DNA of 6,263 nucleotides from Schlesneria sp. (lineage in GTDB: Bacteria; Planctomycetota; Planctomycetia; Planctomycetales; Planctomycetaceae). The stretch is taken from positions 1 through 6,263 of the forward strand of contig JANXOO010001527.1 in NCBI GenBank assembly GCA_025353525.1, in the 5' to 3' direction. Below, piece after piece: positions 1 through 5,647 of this stretch. The translations under genes and the position numbers were made by a program. The notes beneath the pieces were generated by a model. It made no database searches, was not told the DNA's origin, and worked only from the letters and a program-made list of their open reading frames with translations. Numbering within the stretch: the stretch's first letter is position 1; every line of letters starts with the position of its first letter.

Positions 1-532
1 TCGGCGGTGGTCCGAGACCACACGAACGCCTCAGTCGCCTGAATTCCCGGAACCCCGGGATTCTCCCAACGGCAATCAAACGAACCACGTCACCCCACAT
101 CAACGACCACCTCACGCACTCCGCGCTTTCAACACGCCGCGCGCCGAGCAGGATACTGTACGCTTGGTCGAATTGCGGAGAGATCCAATCGCGATTCTGG
201 TGCCGCTCAAACGATCGAAACTGGTGCCGTTTTCAAGATCGGTCCCAACGCTATGACAATCCAGGTGAATCGAGTCATTTCCGATGACTTGTTCACCGAC
301 ATTCAGTCGTTGCTTTTGACCGTAAAAAAGTCGCCCCTGACACGGCTACAATTGCGGATCCGGGCGCGATTACTTTTGTCACGATTTGGTCTTGAGGGTC
401 AGCGGTCATTTTGACGACCGCGAGGCCGCCGTCGACATCATTGCCTGTCCGCAAATTATCAACGAACTTTGCCGAGCCAACGTTTAGCTTTCGATTCCAC
501 TCCCGGCAGGCATGTAAGTTTGACAAGCCGTC
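1..532. other. Gene-poor stretch at the left edge
   Basis: I see no gene here that I can defend. Positions 7-12 and 16-21 form a perfect 6-bp inverted repeat (GTGGTC / GACCAC, loop CGA). Positions 41-63 form a 9-bp stem with one bulged base around CCCGG/CCGGG. Neither is followed by a T run, so I do not call them terminators. Positions 197-244 hold two imperfect 24-bp tandem units, both starting CTGGTGCCG. Two short frames overlap on opposite strands: an ATG frame at 253-414 (plus, 53 codons) and a TTG frame at 293-526 (minus, 77 codons). Both have fairly coding-like third positions, but I recognise neither product and at most one can be real. The minus frame would lie just behind the amidohydrolase gene. 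Confidence 0.5.
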
Positions 533-2131
533 TCAATGGCGAGGCGCCAGTGCCATCACATCCTTTGGACGAGTCACCTGACCGCCCCGGATCACTAACT
601 CAATCAGGCGTGAATTGCGGATGTCCTCCAGCGGATTTGCAGTTAGCAATACGATATCGGCCCATTTGCCTGAACTCAGGCTGCCGAGGTTTTTCTCTTG
701 CTGAAGCACCTTGGCGTTGTTCAGCGTGGCCGCTCGTAACGCGGCGGAGGGAGGCAACCCCGATTCAACGAGCAATTCGAGTTCCTGGTGCAGCGAAAAC
801 CCGGGCGTTACCTGTGGTTCAGGAGCGTCCGTACCGACGAGCAGCGGGACACCGGCTCGATAGAGCAGACCCGTCAGTTCCTGGTACTTCGCGAATTCGC
901 GTTCTCGATCTTCGAGAGGTCCGCCTTGTGGACAACCGGTTTGTGCCAAATACATCGGCCAGAATTCGCGAAGCCGCAGGGGCGCCAATGCGTTATCGGG
1001 ATGTTCACTAGTCTTCGGTACGTCAGGTAACAAAATCATGTTTCGGAATACGGTCAGAGTTGGATCAACGTACGTTTTTCTTCGCGCCAATTCGTCGACC
1101 AGGTCTGTACACAACGAATTACCCAGATCGAGACGGCCGCGATACCCGGATTCCAGGACCACTTCACCGGGAATGATGTAATTGAAGACGGACCAAATGT
1201 GTTCGAGGCAATCGATACCGTCCGTCACCGCCTCTTGTGCGGGATAGTAGCCCAGATGGGCTGTGACCAGAAAGCCACGACGATGCCCTTCTTCGATGAT
1301 CGCCCGACCGACATCGCGACGTGTACCAGCATAAATCTTGATCGTCGTGACATTCCACTTCTGCAAGTCGTCCAAAATCGCAGGAACCTGATTCGGATCC
1401 GTAATCGCTCGACCGACATCGCGATGGATTGGTGGTTCACCGTCCAACAGAGGGCTGCAAGTGAAAACTCGCGGACAGCTTTCCGGATGTCGCTGAGCGA
1501 ACCGGGCGACCAGAGTCGCGGCAACGATCTCGTCCCCCGTGCTGCGAACCGATGTGACACCTGCCGCGAGAAACAGTGGCAACAATTCATCGCCCGTAAC
1601 CCGAGCGAAATCACTGACGTGAACCAGATGCACGTGAGCGTCGATCAGGCCGGGCAAAGCGAATTTGCCTCGTCCATCAATCAACACCGCGTCGAGTGGA
1701 ATCATCGTCAACTGGTCCGGTCCGTTCACGGAAACAATGCGTTCTCCGCGAACCAGAATCGTGCAGTCAGGAAGTAGAGTTTCCGTCTCTGGATCGAAGA
1801 CATTGCAATCGACGATTGCCAACACGGCTTCTGCCGCGACGGCGGTTGAGGCAGTCGCAAGGCAAGTCACGCAGACGAGCGAAATGTATTGACCCGGGGT
1901 TTGCACCCATGTCAGGAAAGTCACCAGAAGGAAACGGAATCCCTGGCGCAAACGTCGCCCGCAGCCCAACCACGAGAAGAATTGAGCAGAAGAGAAGAAT
2001 TGAACCAGGAAAACAAACATGACCAAGGCGAGCGAGGTGGCATGAGCCCCCGGATTCTTAAGCCGGAAACAACTTTGCACCGCAAATCGAAACCAAACGT
2101 CCGTAGTACTGAGGACACAGAAAAACTTCAT
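533..2131 (-). CDS. Metal-dependent amidohydrolase (imidazolonepropionase/prolidase-like), probably exported
   Basis: This is an amidohydrolase-superfamily enzyme (TIM-barrel hydrolase) expected to cleave amide or peptide-like bonds; the substrate cannot be read from the sequence. Numbered from the ATG at 2131, the metal-site pattern is complete: H166-V-H168 after a GLIDA strand, K265 in IKIYAG (candidate carboxylated bridging lysine), H292, H311 in CLEHIW and D435 in GTDAP. A small beta domain before the barrel (about 101-160) and the closing GKWADIVLL segment are also typical. The catalytic region, about residue 101 onward, is some 430 residues, a normal family length. Before it lies a hydrophobic stretch ending in ATASTAVAA, which reads as a signal peptide, so the enzyme probably acts outside the cytoplasm. 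The start is undecided. The ATG at 2131 gives a long, odd leader with low-GC third codon positions. Alternatives are ATG 2020, TTG 1951, GTG 1924 and GTG 1906; none has a clear ribosome-binding site. The outermost start is given here, but the first 60-75 residues are doubtful. Confidence 0.9.
   Translation of the reverse strand: MKFFCVLSTTDVWFRFAVQSCFRLKNPGAHATSLALVMFVFLVQFFSSAQFFSWLGCGRRLRQGFRFLLVTFLTWVQTPGQYISLVCVTCLATASTAVAAEAVLAIVDCNVFDPETETLLPDCTILVRGERIVSVNGPDQLTMIPLDAVLIDGRGKFALPGLIDAHVHLVHVSDFARVTGDELLPLFLAAGVTSVRSTGDEIVAATLVARFAQRHPESCPRVFTCSPLLDGEPPIHRDVGRAITDPNQVPAILDDLQKWNVTTIKIYAGTRRDVGRAIIEEGHRRGFLVTAHLGYYPAQEAVTDGIDCLEHIWSVFNYIIPGEVVLESGYRGRLDLGNSLCTDLVDELARRKTYVDPTLTVFRNMILLPDVPKTSEHPDNALAPLRLREFWPMYLAQTGCPQGGPLEDREREFAKYQELTGLLYRAGVPLLVGTDAPEPQVTPGFSLHQELELLVESGLPPSAALRAATLNNAKVLQQEKNLGSLSSGKWADIVLLTANPLEDIRNSRLIELVIRGGQVTRPKDVMALAPRH
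1974..2003. repeat. Short direct repeat, 12 bp, period 18
   Basis: GAGAAGAATTGA occurs exactly at 1974-1985 and 1992-2003. If the long start of the amidohydrolase is used, the repeat is in phase and encodes QFFSSAQFFS. It lies in the doubtful leader region, so it may equally be non-coding. Confidence 0.7.
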
Positions 2132-2394
2132 GTCGGACTCGTTGCGAATTTCGTTGGAATGTTTTGAAATAAGATCTTACTCATTCTGCGGGCTTCAGTC
2201 ATTCTTCGGATGCAACGTCGATGTGTGAAGGTTGGCAAATGGCCAGTCTGCGGCTCGACAGGAGATTTCAAGTTCCGGCGTTTCGTATCGAAATCCGCTC
2301 CCGGATTCAGCCAATGTCAGCCACCATCGTTCCGAAAGAAAATGATCCGCCAGCCCTTAATGCAAAAACTCTCGTGTGGAAGGAGTACGTTTTG
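2132..2394. other. Spacer between the amidohydrolase and the small plus-strand gene
   Basis: This gap separates two divergent starts, so promoters for both directions are expected here. I see no convincing -35/-10 pair. A plus-strand frame is open from 2221 into the next gene, but its translation looks like a shadow rather than a protein. Confidence 0.4.
2380..2385 (+). promoter_or_regulatory. Shine-Dalgarno site for the small ORF at 2395
   Basis: AAGGAG lies 9 bases before the ATG at 2395-2397. It is the best ribosome-binding site I found in the window, where most genes lack a clear one. It argues that the short frame behind it is, or was, translated. Confidence 0.55.
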
Positions 2395-2549
2395 ATGTCA
2401 CCTGAAAAATCCGACTGCAACGAATTCCGGCGCTCTTGATCCTTGGTGTGTCCGACGAATTGGAGGACGATCTCGTCTCAATCGATGAAGCCGAGCGATT
2501 GGTATATTTGCCAAATATGATGCCGCATTGCCCGATCCACATGGATTGA
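2395..2549 (+). pseudogene. Small hypothetical protein with an apparent frameshift
   Basis: The ATG at 2395 follows a good Shine-Dalgarno site but reads only 14 codons (MSPEKSDC...) before a stop at 2437-2439. In the -1 frame, open from 2406 to the TGA at 2547-2549, the translation looks protein-like and acidic: ILGVSDELEDDLVSIDEAER, then LVYLPNMM. One missing A in the five-A run at 2405-2409 would join the two and give a protein of about 51 residues starting MSPEKIRLQRIPALL. A third frame further on also reads plausibly (KYDAALPDPHGLKIVCSS, about 2515-2571), so there may be a second break. I do not recognise the family. It could be a decayed gene, an assembly indel, or less likely a programmed -1 shift on GAAAAAT. 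The neighbouring amidohydrolase is divergent. Confidence 0.35.
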
Positions 2550-2814
2550 AGATCGTATGTAGTTCGCAAGTCGGTTGACGAGGAACAGTTTCGATGAAAC
2601 GCAATCTGACAACCGCGATGGGCTCAAGAAATGGGTAGTGAGGGGAGAAGCCATAGCGGCTATCCCCACGTCAAACCCGATACCCAAATCAAACCAGACT
2701 TGCAGATTTCCCGCATCCAGCTTACCCAATAACTGTCACCAATTGGCAATCCTTTGATTCATGGTTTTCAGCCTTCGTTTTTCGATATTCGGCCAGGCAG
2801 TCAAGCGGAGGATG
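2550..2814. other. Non-coding spacer
   Basis: There is no supported gene. A second Shine-Dalgarno-like GAGGAA precedes an ATG at about 2594, but that frame closes after 14 codons (MKRNLTTAMGSRNG). A minus-strand frame with start at 2729 is open but looks like a shadow. Confidence 0.35.
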
Positions 2815-3300
2815 TCAATCCCCCGCTCGACTGGTTTTCTTCAGCTTTTGGTCTTCTGAATTCAACAAATCGAATTCAAAAACATCAGGGGATTCCCATC
2901 CCCCGCTCGCCGGGGAGAAACTCATTTGTTGCCCAAAAAACGGCTGATGCGTCTCTTCTGTTCGATTGTTTAACCCGCCTGCTTCAACACCCGCGCCTTC
3001 GCACGTGCGTTCCGCTGCGACCCGTCGACGACTCGTTTGATCGGGGCAATACTCATTGTGTCTTGTGCGCGGCTTGGCGGTAATGCGGAACTCGGCTGCG
3101 TACGGATGCTTGACGCAATGACCGATGTGGTCCTGCATCGGGTTCGAGGTTTGATGGGCGCTTTCGAGTTCGGGAAGCTGACGGGCTACTTGTTCGACTG
3201 TCGCCTGCTGAAGACTCTTTTGAATCGAGTATGACAAGAGCGAGCATCCAGTAACAAAACTTGACGCAGCCATGCCATAACTTCGCTGGAAATCCTGCAT
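2815..3300 (-). CDS. Likely C-terminal part of the frame-shifted membrane protein
   Basis: This frame runs from an ATG at 3300 to a TGA at 2815, 161 codons. Over the first 80 codons, hand counting gives about 59% G+C at third positions and about 45% at second positions, a coding-like order. The competing frame (stop at 3053) reads as an S/R/P-rich shadow over the same bases. The translation has an amphipathic stretch (QKSLQQATVEQVARQLPELE) followed by a basic, Cys-containing part. No domain is recognised. A stop sits just upstream in this frame at 3309-3307, and there is no ribosome-binding site at 3300, so it more probably continues the 3553 frame after a one-base shift than stands as its own gene. 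The last 40-50 residues look less protein-like, and a hairpin with a T run falls inside them, so the true end may be earlier than 2815. Confidence 0.4.
   Translation of the reverse strand: MQDFQRSYGMAASSFVTGCSLLSYSIQKSLQQATVEQVARQLPELESAHQTSNPMQDHIGHCVKHPYAAEFRITAKPRTRHNEYCPDQTSRRRVAAERTCEGAGVEAGGLNNRTEETHQPFFGQQMSFSPASGGWESPDVFEFDLLNSEDQKLKKTSRAGD
2878..2903 (-). terminator. Weak terminator-like hairpin
   Basis: Read on the minus strand, GGGGAT-GGGA-ATCCCC forms a perfect 6-bp stem with a 4-base loop, followed after 5 bases by TTTTT. It lies about 150 bases after the stop of the 3553 frame but inside the longer frame that ends at 2815. If it works as a terminator, the 2815 stop is not the real gene end. 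The stem is short and the T run is not adjacent. Confidence 0.25.
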
Positions 3301-3553
3301 TCTGTTTCAACGGTGGAAGTCGCAACCGGCGGTGCCAGCCCGTACGCGCCCGCAACGTCTCGATCGCTGAAATACGGCGATTCGGCAGGAACCTGACGAA
3401 AAACCAGTAAAGCGCTGCGACGACCGGTACACCGATTGCCGCCAGTGTCCAGACGCCGGCATTCAGCAACCAGATTCCGATTTCTCCGAACGGTAACAAT
3501 GAGACTAATGCCGCAGCCAGCTTTTTCAAAACAGGAACAATGACGATCTTCAT
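3053..3553 (-). CDS. Small membrane protein, N-terminal half; frame probably breaks near 3300
   Basis: The ATG at 3553 directly follows an in-frame TAG and a weak G-rich site (GGGGGTAG). The first 80 codons look clearly coding (about 64% G+C at third positions by hand count). They encode a short basic start (MKIVIVPVLKK), one long or two close hydrophobic segments (about residues 12-52, including IWLLNAGVW and GVPVVAALYWFFV) and then a basic stretch (RFLPNRR). This is the pattern of an inner-membrane anchor with a cytoplasmic tail. From about residue 85 the frame turns into S/R/P-rich, shadow-like sequence up to the stop at 3053, while the overlapping frame from 3300 looks coding. One extra base near 3300-3309, for example in the AAA of TTGAAACAG, would join the two into a protein of about 245 residues. 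I do not recognise the family. Confidence 0.5.
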   Translation of the reverse strand: MKIVIVPVLKKLAAALVSLLPFGEIGIWLLNAGVWTLAAIGVPVVAALYWFFVRFLPNRRISAIETLRARTGWHRRLRLPPLKQNAGFPAKLWHGCVKFCYWMLALVILDSKESSAGDSRTSSPSASRTRKRPSNLEPDAGPHRSLRQASVRSRVPHYRQAAHKTQ

Positions 3554-3565
3554 GATCTACCCCCA

Positions 3566-3865
3566 TCAACGGAGGCGTCCTCGTCGCCGATCACCCGGTA
3601 TACATTTGATTCGTATGAGAATTGTCTGAACGGGGGGCGACATCAAGAGGATGCCTTTCAACTCGTGGACGAGATAACAGATCCCGTCCGCCTGCGAGGT
3701 TAGCTGTCGGGCTGGAGCTTGAAAGTGCTCTGTCGAAGAGGCGGAAGATAACCGCGTTACGACTACGCCCCGAAGGTCGCTCGATTTCGAGCCACCGAAT
3801 CTGGTTCCCCCGCTCCCGCATTCAATGCGAGACTCGGCTTCATCAAGAGTGATGGTAACAACCAC
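3566..3865 (-). pseudogene. Possible broken STAS-domain (anti-anti-sigma-like) gene
   Basis: No single frame here makes a convincing protein, but pieces of two frames resemble a STAS domain in the right order. In the frame with ATG at 3821, WLEIERPSGRSRNAVIFRLF looks like the first two beta strands. In the frame with GTG at 3865, ADGICYLVHELKGILLM looks like the first helix and next strand (compare the general pattern LxxLVdE...LLLdF). Joining them needs an indel near 3700. The match to STAS is from memory of the fold's pattern and is weak. The position supports it: the next gene upstream on the same strand (3975-4391) is an anti-sigma-like protein. If not a STAS remnant, this may simply be a non-coding 420-base gap between 3554 and 3974. 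Confidence 0.3.
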
Positions 3866-3974
3866 GCCCTTGCGGAAATTTCAGATGCGAAGTCTGTGCC
3901 ACAACCGAACATCATGACCAGGTATTCACTTGCGATCTCGTGATCGAATGGCGAAACATTTGCTGGACAGTTGG

Positions 3975-4391
3975 TTAATGTGACTTTTCGTCGCTGCCGC
4001 GATGTAGTTTTCCTGCGGACGACTGAAAAATCTTGCGAGTTCGGCGCTCGCTGTCGGTTGACGAGTCTTCGTGTTGAAGATCTTCAAAATTCGCCGAGCA
4101 GACTCGACAGCCAACTGTTTCCAGGTGAAATTTGAGGTATTGCGACATCCCGTCACCCAGTCGGCCATCCACGAATGCGGCCCAGACGGCTCGAGGCGGG
4201 CAACTCAATCGGCCTCGTCGCCATAGTTCTCCGACGCTATGTTCCCCGTGATCCCGTCCTGACAAAAGTCGGGTCAGGCGTTCGACGGTGGAAAAATCAC
4301 TTCGGAGCAGCTTTTCGATTGACGTACATCGAACGGCATCCAGTCGTTCATCGGCGTATGCAAGGAGTTCATCGTCAGAAAATTCGTGCAT
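3975..4391 (-). CDS. Small anti-sigma-like Cys/His protein (zf-HC2-like)
   Basis: This 138-residue soluble protein starts FSDDELLAYADERLD. It has a His/Cys cluster H89-x5-C95-x2-C98 (HLETVGCRVC) plus C64 in RLSCPP, and ends in a basic tail (RRTRKIFQSSAGKL). The Hx(n)CxxC arrangement after a helical N-terminus resembles the zinc-binding anti-sigma (HC2) fold, though the family's usual spacing is Hx3CxxC, so this is a variant. I associate this architecture (SDDELLAY, HSVGExWRR, SSAG near the end) with planctomycete proteins, from memory. The start is the ATG at 4391 because the conserved part begins directly after it. A TTG at 4451 would add 20 residues with no recognisable features. There is no transmembrane segment and no adjacent sigma factor; mqnD lies 121 bases upstream. 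A regulatory role is inferred, not shown. Confidence 0.75.
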   Translation of the reverse strand: MHEFSDDELLAYADERLDAVRCTSIEKLLRSDFSTVERLTRLLSGRDHGEHSVGELWRRGRLSCPPRAVWAAFVDGRLGDGMSQYLKFHLETVGCRVCSANFEDLQHEDSSTDSERRTRKIFQSSAGKLHRGSDEKSH

Positions 4392-4512
4392 ACGACTTAT
4401 CTCTGCCAGCGGTACTGTGCCAAGTCCGACTTGCGACCGGCGGGAAATCAAATACCAGTCGCTGAAAAAAGAGATTCAGGTACCAGGAAGACCTTGAGCC
4501 TGTCCCCGTCTT

Positions 4513-5362
4513 TCAGCCGATAAATTCGAGTTTGACGGGATGAGGAATGATTTTCGCCTTGTAAGCGCGATCAAGCAACAGCTTAACCGCTTCTCGACCA
4601 CGTTCTCCGAAATCGAGCGTCCAGTCGTTGACGTACATCCCGACGAACTTGTCCGCCTGACTGCGATCAAGATCACGCCCGAACTGCAAGGCATACGCCA
4701 GTGCTTCGGCCCGATTGTCGAGTGCATACTGGATGCTCTGCTTGAGCAAAACCGTGACCTCTTCCATCGCCTTTCGTCCGAGATCGCGGCGAATGGCGTT
4801 TCCACCGAGCGGCAACGGCAAGCCGGTATCCTTCATCCACCACTTTCCCAAATCTATAATCAGGTGCAATCCGTCATTCTGGTACGTCAACTGCCCTTCG
4901 TGAATAATCAGCCCCGCATCGACTTTGCCTTCCCGTGTCACAGCAAGAATCTCGTCGAACGGATAAAAGACCGGAGTGAAATCGTCGCCCAGCGCCAATT
5001 TCAATGCAAGATAAGCCGTCGTCAGCTTGCCTGGAATTGCAATCCTTTTGCCACGAAAGTCGTTCAGGCTGCCCTGTTGACGCGCGACGATCATTGGCCC
5101 GTAGTTATCACCCATGCTGCATCCGCAGGCGCACAGAGCGTATTTGTCAGTCACATAGGCATAACCGTGCAAACTGACAGCCGTCAGTTCCAGTTCGCCA
5201 CGAAACGCCCGGTCGTTGAGCGTTTGAATATCCTGAAGTTGATGCGTGAACCGGTAGGAACCGGTATCAACCTTGTCGTTGGCGAGAGCGTGAAACATGA
5301 ACGCATCGTCGGGATCAGGACTGTGGCCAACGCGAATAAGAGTCTTTTCGGACTTCGATCAT
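4513..5362 (-). CDS. mqnD: 1,4-dihydroxy-6-naphthoate synthase (menaquinone biosynthesis, futalosine pathway)
   Basis: MqnD converts cyclic dehypoxanthine futalosine to 1,4-dihydroxy-6-naphthoate in the futalosine route to menaquinone, in the cytoplasm. Its fold is that of periplasmic binding proteins. Family signatures, numbered from the in-frame ATG at 5298, are IAIPGKLTTA (86-95), the His motif IIHEGQLTY (131-139, H133 being the likely catalytic residue) and DTGLPLPLGGNAI (157-169). The conserved opening LIRVGHSPDPDDAF lies upstream of that ATG, in the same open frame, which is closed by a TGA at 5361-5359. This stretch has no ATG, GTG or TTG. The nearest ATG, at 5362, is one base out of frame and overlaps that TGA. 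One extra A in the AAAA run (5345-5348) would restore MIEVRKTLIRVGHSPDPDDA. Otherwise the start would be a rare ATT at 5337, or the 5298 ATG with loss of a conserved substrate-site motif. Restored length is about 283 residues, normal for the family. The next gene downstream is not in the menaquinone pathway. Confidence 0.9.
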
Positions 5363-5647
5363 TTTCTGGTCTGAGGGCTAAAGTAAGCGTAAACATCCGC
5401 CAGGTCTTGTCAGCCAGGCGACAATCATTCCATTCGTTTTTTGCGGAATCGTTTGGAATTCTCGTCGAACTGTTCTGACGGTGAATCGTAGTCAACGCGA
5501 AAGATCGTGACCACTCCCGGAAGCCGTGAATCCGGGTTCCAATGAAAAACGCCCCGGTTCAATATCCAATGAACCGGGGCGTCCCGAAATCCGCGTCATG
5601 CACCGTTCCATCAGCCCTCGGCGCGGTCGGAATGATTCTAAAAAACG
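5363..5647. other. Spacer between nrdJ and mqnD
   Basis: This 285-base gap holds the terminator of the upstream nrdJ gene and must hold any mqnD promoter. Between the terminator and mqnD I see a TTGACT hexamer on the minus strand (about 5493-5498), but no good -10 box 16-18 bases after it, so I do not call a promoter. A minus-strand frame from an ATG at 5495 is open, but it overlaps mqnD deeply and reads as a shadow. Confidence 0.4.
5545..5582 (-). terminator. Intrinsic (Rho-independent) terminator of nrdJ
   Basis: Positions 5549-5560 and 5571-5582 form a perfect 12-bp GC-rich inverted repeat (ACGCCCCGGTTC / GAACCGGGGCGT) with a 10-base loop. On the minus strand the stem runs directly into TTTTT. 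It lies 66 bases after the nrdJ stop, in the right orientation, and separates nrdJ from mqnD. Confidence 0.9.

Noticed and set aside
324..343. T6 run on the minus strand as the amidohydrolase terminator
   Set aside because: Only a 3-bp stem (GTC/GAC) precedes it, and it is nearly 190 bases past the stop.
253..414. Plus-strand 53-codon ATG frame
   Set aside because: The codon pattern is fair, but there is no clear ribosome-binding site or recognisable product, and it overlaps an equally plausible frame on the other strand.
293..526. Minus-strand 77-codon frame behind the amidohydrolase
   Set aside because: It has only a TTG start, no ribosome-binding site and no recognised family. It is mentioned in the region note but not called as a gene.
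469..1030. Plus-strand open frames of 180 and 80 codons
   Set aside because: They lie antisense to the conserved core of the amidohydrolase. The translations are Arg/Pro-rich with no recognisable motif, as expected for shadows.
2754..3083. Plus-strand 109-codon frame
   Set aside because: It lies antisense to the better-supported minus-strand frame, and its composition and sequence show no protein character.
4452..4512. T6 run on the minus strand (4465-4470) as an mqnD terminator
   Set aside because: The sequence before it (around GGTACC) makes no stable stem leading into the T run.
4540..5478. Plus-strand open frame of 312 codons
   Set aside because: It is entirely antisense to mqnD, whose family motifs are clear. 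A long opposite frame arises from codon bias, and no protein family is recognised in it.
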